Assembly (NCBI GenBank): GCA_950069165.1
Contig: CATMIT010000036.1
Coordinates: forward strand, 1 to 13,313
Direction: 5' to 3'
Source of the DNA: an uncultured Flavobacteriales bacterium
Lineage (GTDB): Bacteria; Bacteroidota; Bacteroidia; Flavobacteriales; BACL11
Length of the DNA: 13,313 bases
Numbering within the stretch: the first letter of the stretch is position 1; every line of letters begins with the position of its first letter. Positions 7,334 through 13,313 of the stretch are shown here, one piece after another. The notes under the pieces are model-generated. The model worked only from the letters and a program-made list of their open reading frames with translations, was not told the origin of the DNA and ran no database searches. The position numbers and the translations under genes are program-made.

Positions 7334-8307
7334 TGATTTTAATTGCCAAATTTCTTGCTGGATTAATATTACTTTATTTAGGAGGAGAGGCCCTTGTGAA
7401 AGGGGCTGTTTCTTTGGCCTTAAAGCTAAAAATATCAACCCTTGTAGTTGGGATGACAATAGTCTCTTGTGCTACTTCCACTCCTGAGCTTTTGGTAAGT
7501 TTAGGGGCTGCCATTAAAGGACATACCGACATTACTTTCGGAAATATAATTGGATCTAATATTGCTAATATTGCCTTGGTTTTAGGCCTTGCTGCAGTTT
7601 TGTTCCGTCTTAATATTACTTCTCAAACAAAGAAAATTTCTTTTCCTTTTATGTTTCTCTCTTCCCTTGTTTTTGGAATCATTTTGTATTTTTTTAACGG
7701 TATTTCATTTTGGGTAGGAATCGTTTTTGTGGCTTCACTACTGCTTTTCACGGTATTACTTATAAGGCAATCGCGTAATGAAAATTTAAAAGCTGCTGTA
7801 GATGAGGATCGGTTATTAGCAGAAAAAAGCCAAAGCCCTTTTTATCAAAGTGTTTCTTTTTTAATTGTAGGGGTTGTTTTATTAAAATTTGGTGCGGACT
7901 ACTTTGTGGATGGAGCAATAGCTTTGGCAAAAGTGTTTAGTGTTTCCGACAGGGTAATTGCGGTAAGCGTTATTGCCATTGGAACAAGCATTCCTGAGCT
8001 TGCTACTACCGTAATTGCAGCACTAAAAAAGGAAGAAAGTTTGGCGGTTGGCAATCTTATTGGCTCCAATATTTTTAATATTCTGGCGGTATTGGGTTTG
8101 ACTGCATTAATAACAGATATTCCTTTGGTTGATCAGCAATTATTAAGAACCGACTATTTATTTATGATGGCGATAACACTTCTGCTTGGCGCCTTTATTT
8201 ATCTTTTTTCTAAAAACAGAATATCAAATAAAGAAGGGCTTATCTTTTTAGGAATTTATATTGCATACCTTGTTTATACTATATCCTTTAAAGGGGGTAT
8301 AGTGTAG
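7333..8307 (+). CDS. Calcium/sodium antiporter of the CaCA family (YrbG-like)
   Basis: Inner-membrane cation exchanger, by family probably Na+/Ca2+ or a related cation exchange. The protein of 324 residues is almost entirely hydrophobic, with about ten membrane segments arranged as two inverted homologous halves. Both halves carry the alpha-repeat signature: TSTPELLVSL (48-57) with GNIIGSNIANI (70-80) in the first, and GTSIPELATTV (217-227) with GNLIGSNIFNI (240-250) in the second. Glu52 and Glu222 are the expected ion-binding acidic residues. The first repeat reads SCATS where family members usually have a Gly before Thr-Ser (as in the second repeat's IGTS), a mild divergence. A hydrophilic loop near 155-168 joins the halves. 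It starts in the tatA stop codon (TAATG), so it depends on tatA transcription and probably translation; a functional link to Tat export is not known. The exact ion cannot be read from sequence. Confidence 0.9.
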   Translation: MILIAKFLAGLILLYLGGEALVKGAVSLALKLKISTLVVGMTIVSCATSTPELLVSLGAAIKGHTDITFGNIIGSNIANIALVLGLAAVLFRLNITSQTKKISFPFMFLSSLVFGIILYFFNGISFWVGIVFVASLLLFTVLLIRQSRNENLKAAVDEDRLLAEKSQSPFYQSVSFLIVGVVLLKFGADYFVDGAIALAKVFSVSDRVIAVSVIAIGTSIPELATTVIAALKKEESLAVGNLIGSNIFNILAVLGLTALITDIPLVDQQLLRTDYLFMMAITLLLGAFIYLFSKNRISNKEGLIFLGIYIAYLVYTISFKGGIV

Positions 8308-8344
8308 AAAAATACAGAAAAATCTTATTTTTAATAAAAAAATA

Positions 8345-8387
8345 GGGGGTATCAATAAAAATACTTTACTTTTTTACATGTACCCCC
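8345..8387. promoter_or_regulatory. G5/C5 inverted repeat upstream of the glutamine synthetase gene
   Basis: GGGGGTA at 8345-8351 and TACCCCC at 8381-8387 are exact reverse complements 29 bases apart, standing out in a strongly A/T-rich gap. The right arm ends 12 bases before the -7 box at 8400, where a -33 element would be expected. It could be a paired operator or the base of a long hairpin ending the antiporter transcript; no T tract follows, which weakens the terminator reading. Confidence 0.4.
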
Positions 8388-8399
8388 ACAAAATAAATA

Positions 8400-8407
8400 T
8401 ATATTTG
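8400..8407 (+). promoter_or_regulatory. -7 box for the glutamine synthetase gene
   Basis: TATATTTG matches TAnnTTTG exactly, 34 bases before the ATG at 8442. No TTTG or TTG is present 19-21 bases upstream; that position is taken by the TACCCCC arm, which would fit a promoter that needs an activator. Confidence 0.6.
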
Positions 8408-8441
8408 CCAAAAATAGGTATTAACTAAAAATTTCATAAAA

Positions 8442-10634
8442 ATGTCCTCATTCAGAATTGCAGCTTTTAAAGAAACTCTTAGTAGAAAACCATTAATTAT
8501 TGAGCGAAACGGAGAAACTTCATCAGAGATTTTTGGGTCTCAGGTTTTCAACCAATCTATTATGAAAGAATTTTTGACAGATGAAGCTTATAATAGCATA
8601 ATACTTGCTATAGAAAAAGGAGAAAAAATTCAAAGGGACACAGCCGACCTTATTGCTTCTTCTATGAAACAATGGGCAATATCGAAAGGGGCAACACATT
8701 ATACCCATTGGTTTCAACCATTAACGGGTGCAACTGCCGAAAAACATGACGCATTTTTTGATCCTATTGAAGGTGGAAGGGCGATTGATAAATTTGAGGG
8801 AAATCAGTTAGTGCAGCAAGAGCCAGACGCTTCCAGTTTCCCAAGTGGTGGAATCCGTAATACTTTTGAAGCTAGGGGTTATACTGCCTGGGATCCATCC
8901 TCTCCTGCATTTATTTTTGGAGATACGCTTTGTATTCCTACCATTTTTGTTTCCTACACGGGGGAGGCCTTAGACAATAAAACGCCATTATTAAAAGCAC
9001 TTCATGCAGTAGATAAGGCAGCAACTTCTGTTTGTCAGTATTTTGATAAACATGTAAACAGAGTAATTGCAACTTTGGGTTGGGAACAAGAGTATTTTCT
9101 TGTTGATAGTGCCCTTTACAATGCCAGACCCGATTTGGTAATGTGTGAGCGAACACTTTTTGGGCATGCTCCTGCAAAAGGACAACAATTGGATGATCAT
9201 TATTTTGGTTCAATTCCTGAAAGAGCTGCTTCTTTTATGCGTGAATTGGAGATTCAATCTTTAAAATTAGGAATTCCAGTAAAAACCAGACACAATGAGG
9301 TAGCGCCAAACCAGTTTGAGTGTGCACCCGTTTTTGAAGAGGCGAATTTAGCTGTAGATCATAATTCCTTAATAATGGATTTGATGGACAAAATTGCACG
9401 TAGGCATAACTTTCGTGTTCTTTTGCATGAGAAGCCATTTGCAGGAATAAATGGTTCGGGCAAGCATAACAATTGGTCGTTATGTACCAACACTGGTGTT
9501 AATCTTTTGAGTCCTGGAAAAACACCAAAAAGCAATTTACAATTCCTGACTTTCTTTGTAAATACAATAGCTGCTGTTAATCAGTATGCTGATTTGTTGC
9601 GTTCCTCCATAGCCTCAGCTGGCAATGACCACCGATTAGGAGCAAATGAAGCTCCGCCAGCCATTATCTCTATATTTATTGGCAAGCAACTAACAAAATC
9701 CTTACATGAGTTGGAGGTAAAGGTTAAGAAAGGAAAAATGACTCCAGAAGATAAAACCGACCTTAAACTAAATGTAGTCGGAAAAATTCCAGAAATTCTA
9801 TTAGACAATACAGACAGAAATAGAACTTCTCCTTTTGCGTTTACTGGTAATAAATTTGAATTTCGTGCAGTAGGTTCTACAGCAAATTGTGCACTGCCAA
9901 TGATGGTTTTAAATACAATAATGGCAGAGCAGTTAAACAAATTTAAAAAAGAAGTGGATGCTTTAATCAACAAAGGAAATGGGAAAGATGAAGCCATTTT
10001 CAAAGTGTTGCGTTCCACGATTATAAGTTCGAAAGATATCCTTTTTGAAGGAAATAATTATGGGGATGCCTGGGTAAAAGAGGCTAAAAAAAGAGGATTA
10101 AACAACATCAAAACAACTCCTTATGCGCTTGCAGAATTCAAATCGAAAAAATCGGTGGACTTATTTACAAGCAACAATGTGATGAGTGAGAAAGAAATTC
10201 AGGCGAGATATGAGATTTATTTGGAACAATACCAAATGAAGATTCAAATAGAGTCGCGTATAATAGCAGATATTGCAAGAAATCATATTATTCCTACTGC
10301 AATAAACTATCAGAATAAACTGATTGAAAATGTAAAAGGATTAAAAGAATTGATGGATGAAAAAACCTATAAAAAACTTTCAAAAGAGCAAATAAGCATG
10401 ATTACTGAGATTTCTGAAAGGATTTCTAGCATTATGTCAGATGTTAATGAAATGACAAACCAAAGGAGAAAAGCAAATAAAATCTTGGATGTTGAAAAGA
10501 GAGCAAAAGCGTATTGCAATAGGGTTCTGCCTCTCTTTGATAAGATTAGATATCAGACTGATAAGTTAGAATTATTAATTAATGATGAGGATTGGCCATT
10601 GCCAAAATTCAGAGAATTATTATTCACAAAATAG
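8442..10634 (+). CDS. glnN: Glutamine synthetase type III
   Basis: Cytoplasmic enzyme that makes glutamine from glutamate, ammonia and ATP, the main entry of ammonia into metabolism. At 730 residues it is of the GSIII class, far longer than GSI or GSII, and assembles in the family as a dodecamer. The N-terminal GSIII-specific region holds the conserved HYTHWFQPLTG (81-91) and a Gly/Ser-rich loop before RNTFEARGYTAWDPSSPAF. The catalytic barrel shows NGSGKHNNWSL (337-347), RTSPFAFTG (461-469) and FEFRAVGS (472-479), the GSIII versions of the ammonium-, ATP- and glutamate-site motifs. The last 200 residues are charged and helical, as in the class. No adenylylation-site Tyr motif of GSI is evident, as expected. 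It stands alone between two gaps with its own -7 box, preceded by an inverted repeat that may be a nitrogen-control site (inference). The symbol glnN is the common one for GSIII; glnA is also used. Confidence 0.95.
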   Translation: MSSFRIAAFKETLSRKPLIIERNGETSSEIFGSQVFNQSIMKEFLTDEAYNSIILAIEKGEKIQRDTADLIASSMKQWAISKGATHYTHWFQPLTGATAEKHDAFFDPIEGGRAIDKFEGNQLVQQEPDASSFPSGGIRNTFEARGYTAWDPSSPAFIFGDTLCIPTIFVSYTGEALDNKTPLLKALHAVDKAATSVCQYFDKHVNRVIATLGWEQEYFLVDSALYNARPDLVMCERTLFGHAPAKGQQLDDHYFGSIPERAASFMRELEIQSLKLGIPVKTRHNEVAPNQFECAPVFEEANLAVDHNSLIMDLMDKIARRHNFRVLLHEKPFAGINGSGKHNNWSLCTNTGVNLLSPGKTPKSNLQFLTFFVNTIAAVNQYADLLRSSIASAGNDHRLGANEAPPAIISIFIGKQLTKSLHELEVKVKKGKMTPEDKTDLKLNVVGKIPEILLDNTDRNRTSPFAFTGNKFEFRAVGSTANCALPMMVLNTIMAEQLNKFKKEVDALINKGNGKDEAIFKVLRSTIISSKDILFEGNNYGDAWVKEAKKRGLNNIKTTPYALAEFKSKKSVDLFTSNNVMSEKEIQARYEIYLEQYQMKIQIESRIIADIARNHIIPTAINYQNKLIENVKGLKELMDEKTYKKLSKEQISMITEISERISSIMSDVNEMTNQRRKANKILDVEKRAKAYCNRVLPLFDKIRYQTDKLELLINDEDWPLPKFRELLFTK

Positions 10635-10672
10635 TAGGTATTAATAAACCTTTTCATTCTAAAAAGCAGTAT

Positions 10673-10705
10673 TTTGTTTTTTTAATAAATTATTCCTTAT
10701 TTTAG
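10673..10705 (+). promoter_or_regulatory. Probable promoter of the PorE-like gene
   Basis: TTTG at 10673-10676 and TATTTTAG at 10698-10705 (one mismatch to TAnnTTTG) are separated by 21 bases, within the Bacteroidota spacing. The ATG is 13 bases past the -7 box, so the leader would be very short. Confidence 0.5.
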
Positions 10706-10718
10706 CAAAGTTTTAAAA

Positions 10719-12818
10719 ATGAAAAAAATGAATTATTTTGTAAGAATCCTATTAGTAAACTTATGTATGGTTTTTGCCTTACAAGTTGGTGCACAAAGCG
10801 CAACTAATTCAAAAACCAAAAAAGCGGATAAAGCATTTGCTGTGGAAGAATATAACAAAGCGGCCGAGCTTTATAAGAAGGCCTATTCTAAAACTAAGAA
10901 TAGAGCTTTAAAGTCAGAGATTACTTTCAGACAAGCAGAGTGCTATCGGCTTTCGGGTAATACCAAAAGAGCAGAAAGCTATTATAAAAGATCCTTAAAA
11001 ACCAAATATCCGGATGTAGTGGGGTATTTAAGATATGCTGATATGTTAAAGAAAAACGCTAAATATACAGAGGCATTGGTGCAATACAAAAAATATGTAA
11101 AGCTTAATCCGACTGATATTAGAGGGGAAAAAGGAGTGAAATCTTGTCAGTTGGCAGTAGATTGGGAGGCTAATCCTACACGCTACAAAATAGCTTTAAT
11201 GCCAATTATAAATTCAAAATATAATGATTTTTCACCAGCTTTCGGAAATAAAGAATATACCGAAATCTATTTTACTTCCTCACGAAAAGGCTCAGCTGGA
11301 ACAGATATTGATGGGAGAACAGGGGAGAGTTTTACCGACATTTACAAGACAAGAATCGACAAAAAAGCAAAATGGAGATCACCTACTGCTGAAATGGAAA
11401 CCATTAATACAGATGCAAATGAAGGAGCGCTTTACCTTAACCAGAGGGGAAGCACCATGTATTTTACCAAATGTAAAGTAGAAAAGAAAAAACAATTGGG
11501 CTGTGATATATATGTGTCTCAACGAAAAGGAAAATTATGGGGGGAAGCACAATTATTACAAATAAAAGTAGATAGCGGAACAACTGTAGGGCATCCGGCA
11601 GTTACGGATGATGAAAGTACCATTTTCTTTTCTTCTGACCAAAAAGGTGGCTATGGAGAGAAAGACATTTGGGTGGTACAAAAAATAAAAAGAAATCAGT
11701 GGAGTGAGCCAATGAATTTAGGACCGGCTATTAACACCTCTGGTGACGAAATGTTCCCATTTATTCATGCTGATGGCACACTTTATTTTGCTTCAGATGG
11801 ACATATAGGAATGGGAGGATTGGATATTTACAAATCAGTACCTGATAGTAACCTAAGTTTCACATCTGTAATTAATTTAAAATCACCTGTCAACTCTCCA
11901 GGAGACGATTTTGGAATGATTATTGAGAGAAAAAACGAAAGAGGATATTTTACCTCAAATCGAAAGGGAGGTAAAGGGGGTGATGACATTTACCAGTTTG
12001 AATTGCCACCACTTATTTTTACTTTGCAAGGAGTGGTTACCGATTCAAAAACAGGTGCTATTTTAACGAGCGCTAATGTTCAGATTATTGGCTCTGATGG
12101 TAATTCTGATGATGCAAAAACAGATAATGCAGGTTCGTATAATTATAAAATAAAACCAATCACCTCTTATGAGTTGGTTGCTTCAATGGAAGGGTATTTA
12201 AAAAAGAAAAAAACTTTGACAACAGTTGGGGTGGAGCATAATAAAGATTTTGTGGTTGATTTTGAATTAGACCCAGTAGTAAAAGAAATTATTTTACCAA
12301 AAATTGAGTACGATTATGCTAAATGGGATTTGAGAGAAAAATCTATTGAAGATTTGGATGGTTTGATAAAAACATTAAATGAAAACCCAAATATTGCAAT
12401 TGAGTTACGTTCGCATACTGATTATAGAGGAACAGATGCCCAAAACCAAATTCTTTCACAAAAAAGAGCAGATGCTTGTATAAACTATCTCATTGAAAAT
12501 GGAATTGATGCAGAAAGATTATCGGCAAGAGGAATGGGAGAATCAGAACCATTAGTAATGGAATATAAAGATGGAAAATTAAAGAAAGGAGATGTGCTTA
12601 CAAAAGCGTATATTGATGGATTAAGAAGAAGAAAGCATAAAGAAGAGGCGCATCAGTATAACAGACGAACTACATTTAAGGTAATAAGTCAGGAATATGT
12701 GCCAAAACCAAAAGAAGAAGTAAAAGAAATAGAGGTGGAAGGTCCAACAATAGAATTAGAAGATAAAAGGAAAGAGGATGTCAAAAAACCAGCAGAGGAT
12801 TTATCAGACCAAAAGTAA
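10719..12818 (+). CDS. OmpA-family protein with TPR, PD40 propeller and carboxypeptidase-regulatory-like domains (PorE-like)
   Basis: Exported envelope protein of 699 residues predicted to anchor to peptidoglycan. A Sec signal peptide covers residues 1-25 (MKKMNYF, hydrophobic core, likely cut after VGA); there is no lipobox. TPR-like helices span about 37-140 (AVEEYNKAAELYKKAY, AESYYKRSLK, ALVQYKKYVKLNP). About 165-430 has repeated PD40 beta-propeller blades with motifs such as EIYFTSSRKG, TIFFSSDQKGG, TLYFASDGHIG and GYFTSNRKGG. A carboxypeptidase-regulatory-like fold follows at about 434-517 (GVVTDSKTGAIL), then OmpA_C at about 525-650 with the diaminopimelate-binding pair Asp568 (SHTD) and Arg583 (QKRADA). 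A Lys/Glu-rich tail ends the chain. This domain order is that of PorE, a component tied to the type IX secretion system in Porphyromonas, but similar proteins without that role are common in Bacteroidota, so the T9SS link is inference. P. gingivalis PorE is a lipoprotein; this one looks soluble or OM-associated by other means. Confidence 0.88.
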   Translation: MKKMNYFVRILLVNLCMVFALQVGAQSATNSKTKKADKAFAVEEYNKAAELYKKAYSKTKNRALKSEITFRQAECYRLSGNTKRAESYYKRSLKTKYPDVVGYLRYADMLKKNAKYTEALVQYKKYVKLNPTDIRGEKGVKSCQLAVDWEANPTRYKIALMPIINSKYNDFSPAFGNKEYTEIYFTSSRKGSAGTDIDGRTGESFTDIYKTRIDKKAKWRSPTAEMETINTDANEGALYLNQRGSTMYFTKCKVEKKKQLGCDIYVSQRKGKLWGEAQLLQIKVDSGTTVGHPAVTDDESTIFFSSDQKGGYGEKDIWVVQKIKRNQWSEPMNLGPAINTSGDEMFPFIHADGTLYFASDGHIGMGGLDIYKSVPDSNLSFTSVINLKSPVNSPGDDFGMIIERKNERGYFTSNRKGGKGGDDIYQFELPPLIFTLQGVVTDSKTGAILTSANVQIIGSDGNSDDAKTDNAGSYNYKIKPITSYELVASMEGYLKKKKTLTTVGVEHNKDFVVDFELDPVVKEIILPKIEYDYAKWDLREKSIEDLDGLIKTLNENPNIAIELRSHTDYRGTDAQNQILSQKRADACINYLIENGIDAERLSARGMGESEPLVMEYKDGKLKKGDVLTKAYIDGLRRRKHKEEAHQYNRRTTFKVISQEYVPKPKEEVKEIEVEGPTIELEDKRKEDVKKPAEDLSDQK

Positions 12819-12837
12819 GCTAAATATAAAATATAAT

Positions 12838-12868
12838 AAAGCATCCTTAAAATAGGGATGCTTTTTTA
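12838..12868 (+). terminator. Intrinsic terminator after the PorE-like gene
   Basis: AAAGCATCC (12838-12846) pairs exactly with GGATGCTTT (12856-12864) around a 9-base loop, with a run of six T residues at 12862-12867. It sits 20 bases after the stop and just before the purM start. Confidence 0.82.
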
Positions 12869-12880
12869 TTTCCTAAAATA

Positions 12881-12982
12881 ATGAGTGAGACATATAATAA
12901 AAGAGGGGTTTCAGCAGATAAAGAAGATGTGCACAATGCCATCAAGAATATAGATAAAGGATTGTTTCCAAAAGCATTTGCT
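12881..12982 (+). pseudogene. purM: 5' fragment of phosphoribosylformylglycinamidine cyclo-ligase (AIR synthetase), cut at a breakpoint
   Basis: From the ATG at 12881 the frame gives MSETYNKRGVSA, then KEDVHNAIKN and GLFPKAF. This matches the start of the Bacteroidota form of PurM, the purine-pathway enzyme that closes the imidazole ring of AIR. The match stops after about residue 33 (Phe, 12977-12979), where family members continue with a Cys-Lys-Ile-Val type segment. Here the frame instead runs into 14 hydrophobic residues that are the antisense of the manC fragment, and stops at 13022-13024. The remaining 90 percent of the enzyme, including the ATP-binding and catalytic parts, is missing. 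No promoter box is clear in the 12 bases after the preceding terminator. The recognition rests on a short but distinctive N-terminus recalled from the family, so a similarity search would settle it. It may be a real truncated gene or the left half of an assembly chimera. Confidence 0.7.
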
Positions 12983-12988
12983 TTTCTT

Positions 12989-13231
12989 TTCTCTATTTTT
13001 ATTGCATTTAGGTACTTGTTCTAAGACCAATTTTTCGTAGCGCTCATTTGTGGCAATTAAAATATTTTCAGAAGGTACCAATTCGTTAATTCTCTCAAAA
13101 GTACGTTGAATCAAAGATTGTCCTGTTCCCAACATGTCATGAAATTGTTTTGGAAATTCTTGTGTGCTCATTGGCCAGAATCGAGAACCGACTCCACCAG
13201 CCATAATTACTGCATAATTGTTTTTATTCAT
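12989..13231 (-). pseudogene. manC: 5' fragment of mannose-1-phosphate guanylyltransferase, 3' end lost at the breakpoint
   Basis: Reading leftward from the ATG at 13231 the first 80 or so residues are the N-terminus of a sugar-nucleotide transferase that makes GDP-mannose from mannose-1-phosphate and GTP for surface polysaccharide. AVIMAGGVGSRFWPMS (7-22) is the nucleotide-binding signature with its Gly-rich loop and Arg, PKQFHD (27-32) the following conserved Lys motif, then SLIQRTFERI and ENILIATNERY, all in family order. After VPKCNKNRE the family should continue with an LEP-x-x-RNTAP segment; instead the frame reads the antisense strand of the purM fragment and stops at 12911-12913. A full protein would have about 350 residues, so over three quarters is missing, including the catalytic core. 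The break falls between about 12980 and 12994. Confidence 0.8.
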
Positions 13232-13259
13232 CTTCTATTTTTTTGTCAATTATTGGTTG

Positions 13260-13267
13260 CGAAAATA
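13260..13267 (-). promoter_or_regulatory. Possible -7 box for manC
   Basis: On the minus strand TATTTTCG (one mismatch to TAnnTTTG) lies 28 bases before the manC ATG. No clear -33 partner is seen at the expected distance. Confidence 0.4.
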
Positions 13268-13313
13268 CAACAAAAAGAATAAATTTTTATTGCGTTAAAA
13301 TAACTTCTGCCAA

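Noticed and set aside
9581..10018. A 145-residue minus-strand open frame
   Set aside because: It lies wholly antisense to the well-conserved GSIII catalytic region and resembles no family I know; it is a codon-composition shadow.
10635..10718. Terminator after the glutamine synthetase gene
   Set aside because: There are T-rich runs but no stem of useful length before them; I could not support a terminator here.
11224..11481. An 85-residue plus-strand frame inside the PorE-like gene
   Set aside because: It is out of frame within a continuous PD40-coding region and has no independent start context.
12881..13024. A 47-codon open frame as a novel small membrane-ended protein
   Set aside because: The first 33 residues are a recognisable PurM N-terminus and the hydrophobic tail is only the antisense of the manC fragment, so it is a junction product.
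12911..13231. A complete 106-residue minus-strand protein
   Set aside because: Only the first 80 or so residues fit the family; the remainder is antisense of purM codons.
1..13313. CRISPR array, tRNA, rRNA, insertion sequence, phage or defence genes
   Set aside because: No direct-repeat/spacer pattern, cloverleaf, transposase motif or known defence domain was seen on either strand; the complete genes are housekeeping or envelope functions.

Overview
The window reads as a low-GC chromosomal segment from a member of the Bacteroidota, probably flavobacteria-like or a related gliding lineage. Four things point there: a fused SecDF of about 1030 residues, a type III glutamine synthetase of 730 residues, an OmpA-family envelope protein with TPR, PD40 and carboxypeptidase-regulatory-like domains, and promoter -7 boxes of the Bacteroidota form TAnnTTTG (TATATTTG upstream of three genes). 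Shine-Dalgarno sequences are essentially absent, as is usual in this phylum. The species cannot be named from the sequence alone.

Layout, left to right, with all complete genes on the + strand: the 3' part of an outer-membrane beta-barrel gene (1-720); gyrB (841-2793); mdh (2882-3820); secDF (3959-7051); tatA (7133-7333) overlapping by one base a CaCA-family cation/Na+ antiporter gene (7333-8307); a type III glutamine synthetase gene (8442-10634); a PorE-like TPR/PD40/CRD/OmpA gene (10719-12818). The right end holds two gene fragments facing each other: the first 33 or so codons of purM on + (from 12881) and the first 80 or so codons of a mannose-1-phosphate guanylyltransferase (manC) on - (from 13231). 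They are joined at a sharp breakpoint near 12980-12994 where both lose their 3' ends.

Most of the content is core housekeeping: DNA supercoiling (gyrB), central carbon metabolism (mdh), protein export (secDF, tatA), cation homeostasis and ammonia assimilation. The PorE-like protein probably links outer envelope and peptidoglycan. Transcription units suggested by boxes and terminators are gyrB-mdh, secDF, tatA-antiporter, glnN and the OmpA gene.

I see no defence island, CRISPR array, insertion sequence, tRNA or rRNA, and no convincing new multi-gene system. The points most worth checking are the purM/manC junction (deletion, rearrangement or assembly chimera), two intergenic tracts with 7-nucleotide periodicity after gyrB and at the secDF stop codon, a G5/C5 inverted repeat just upstream of the glnN promoter box, and a tatA -7 box so close to its ATG that the mRNA may be leaderless.
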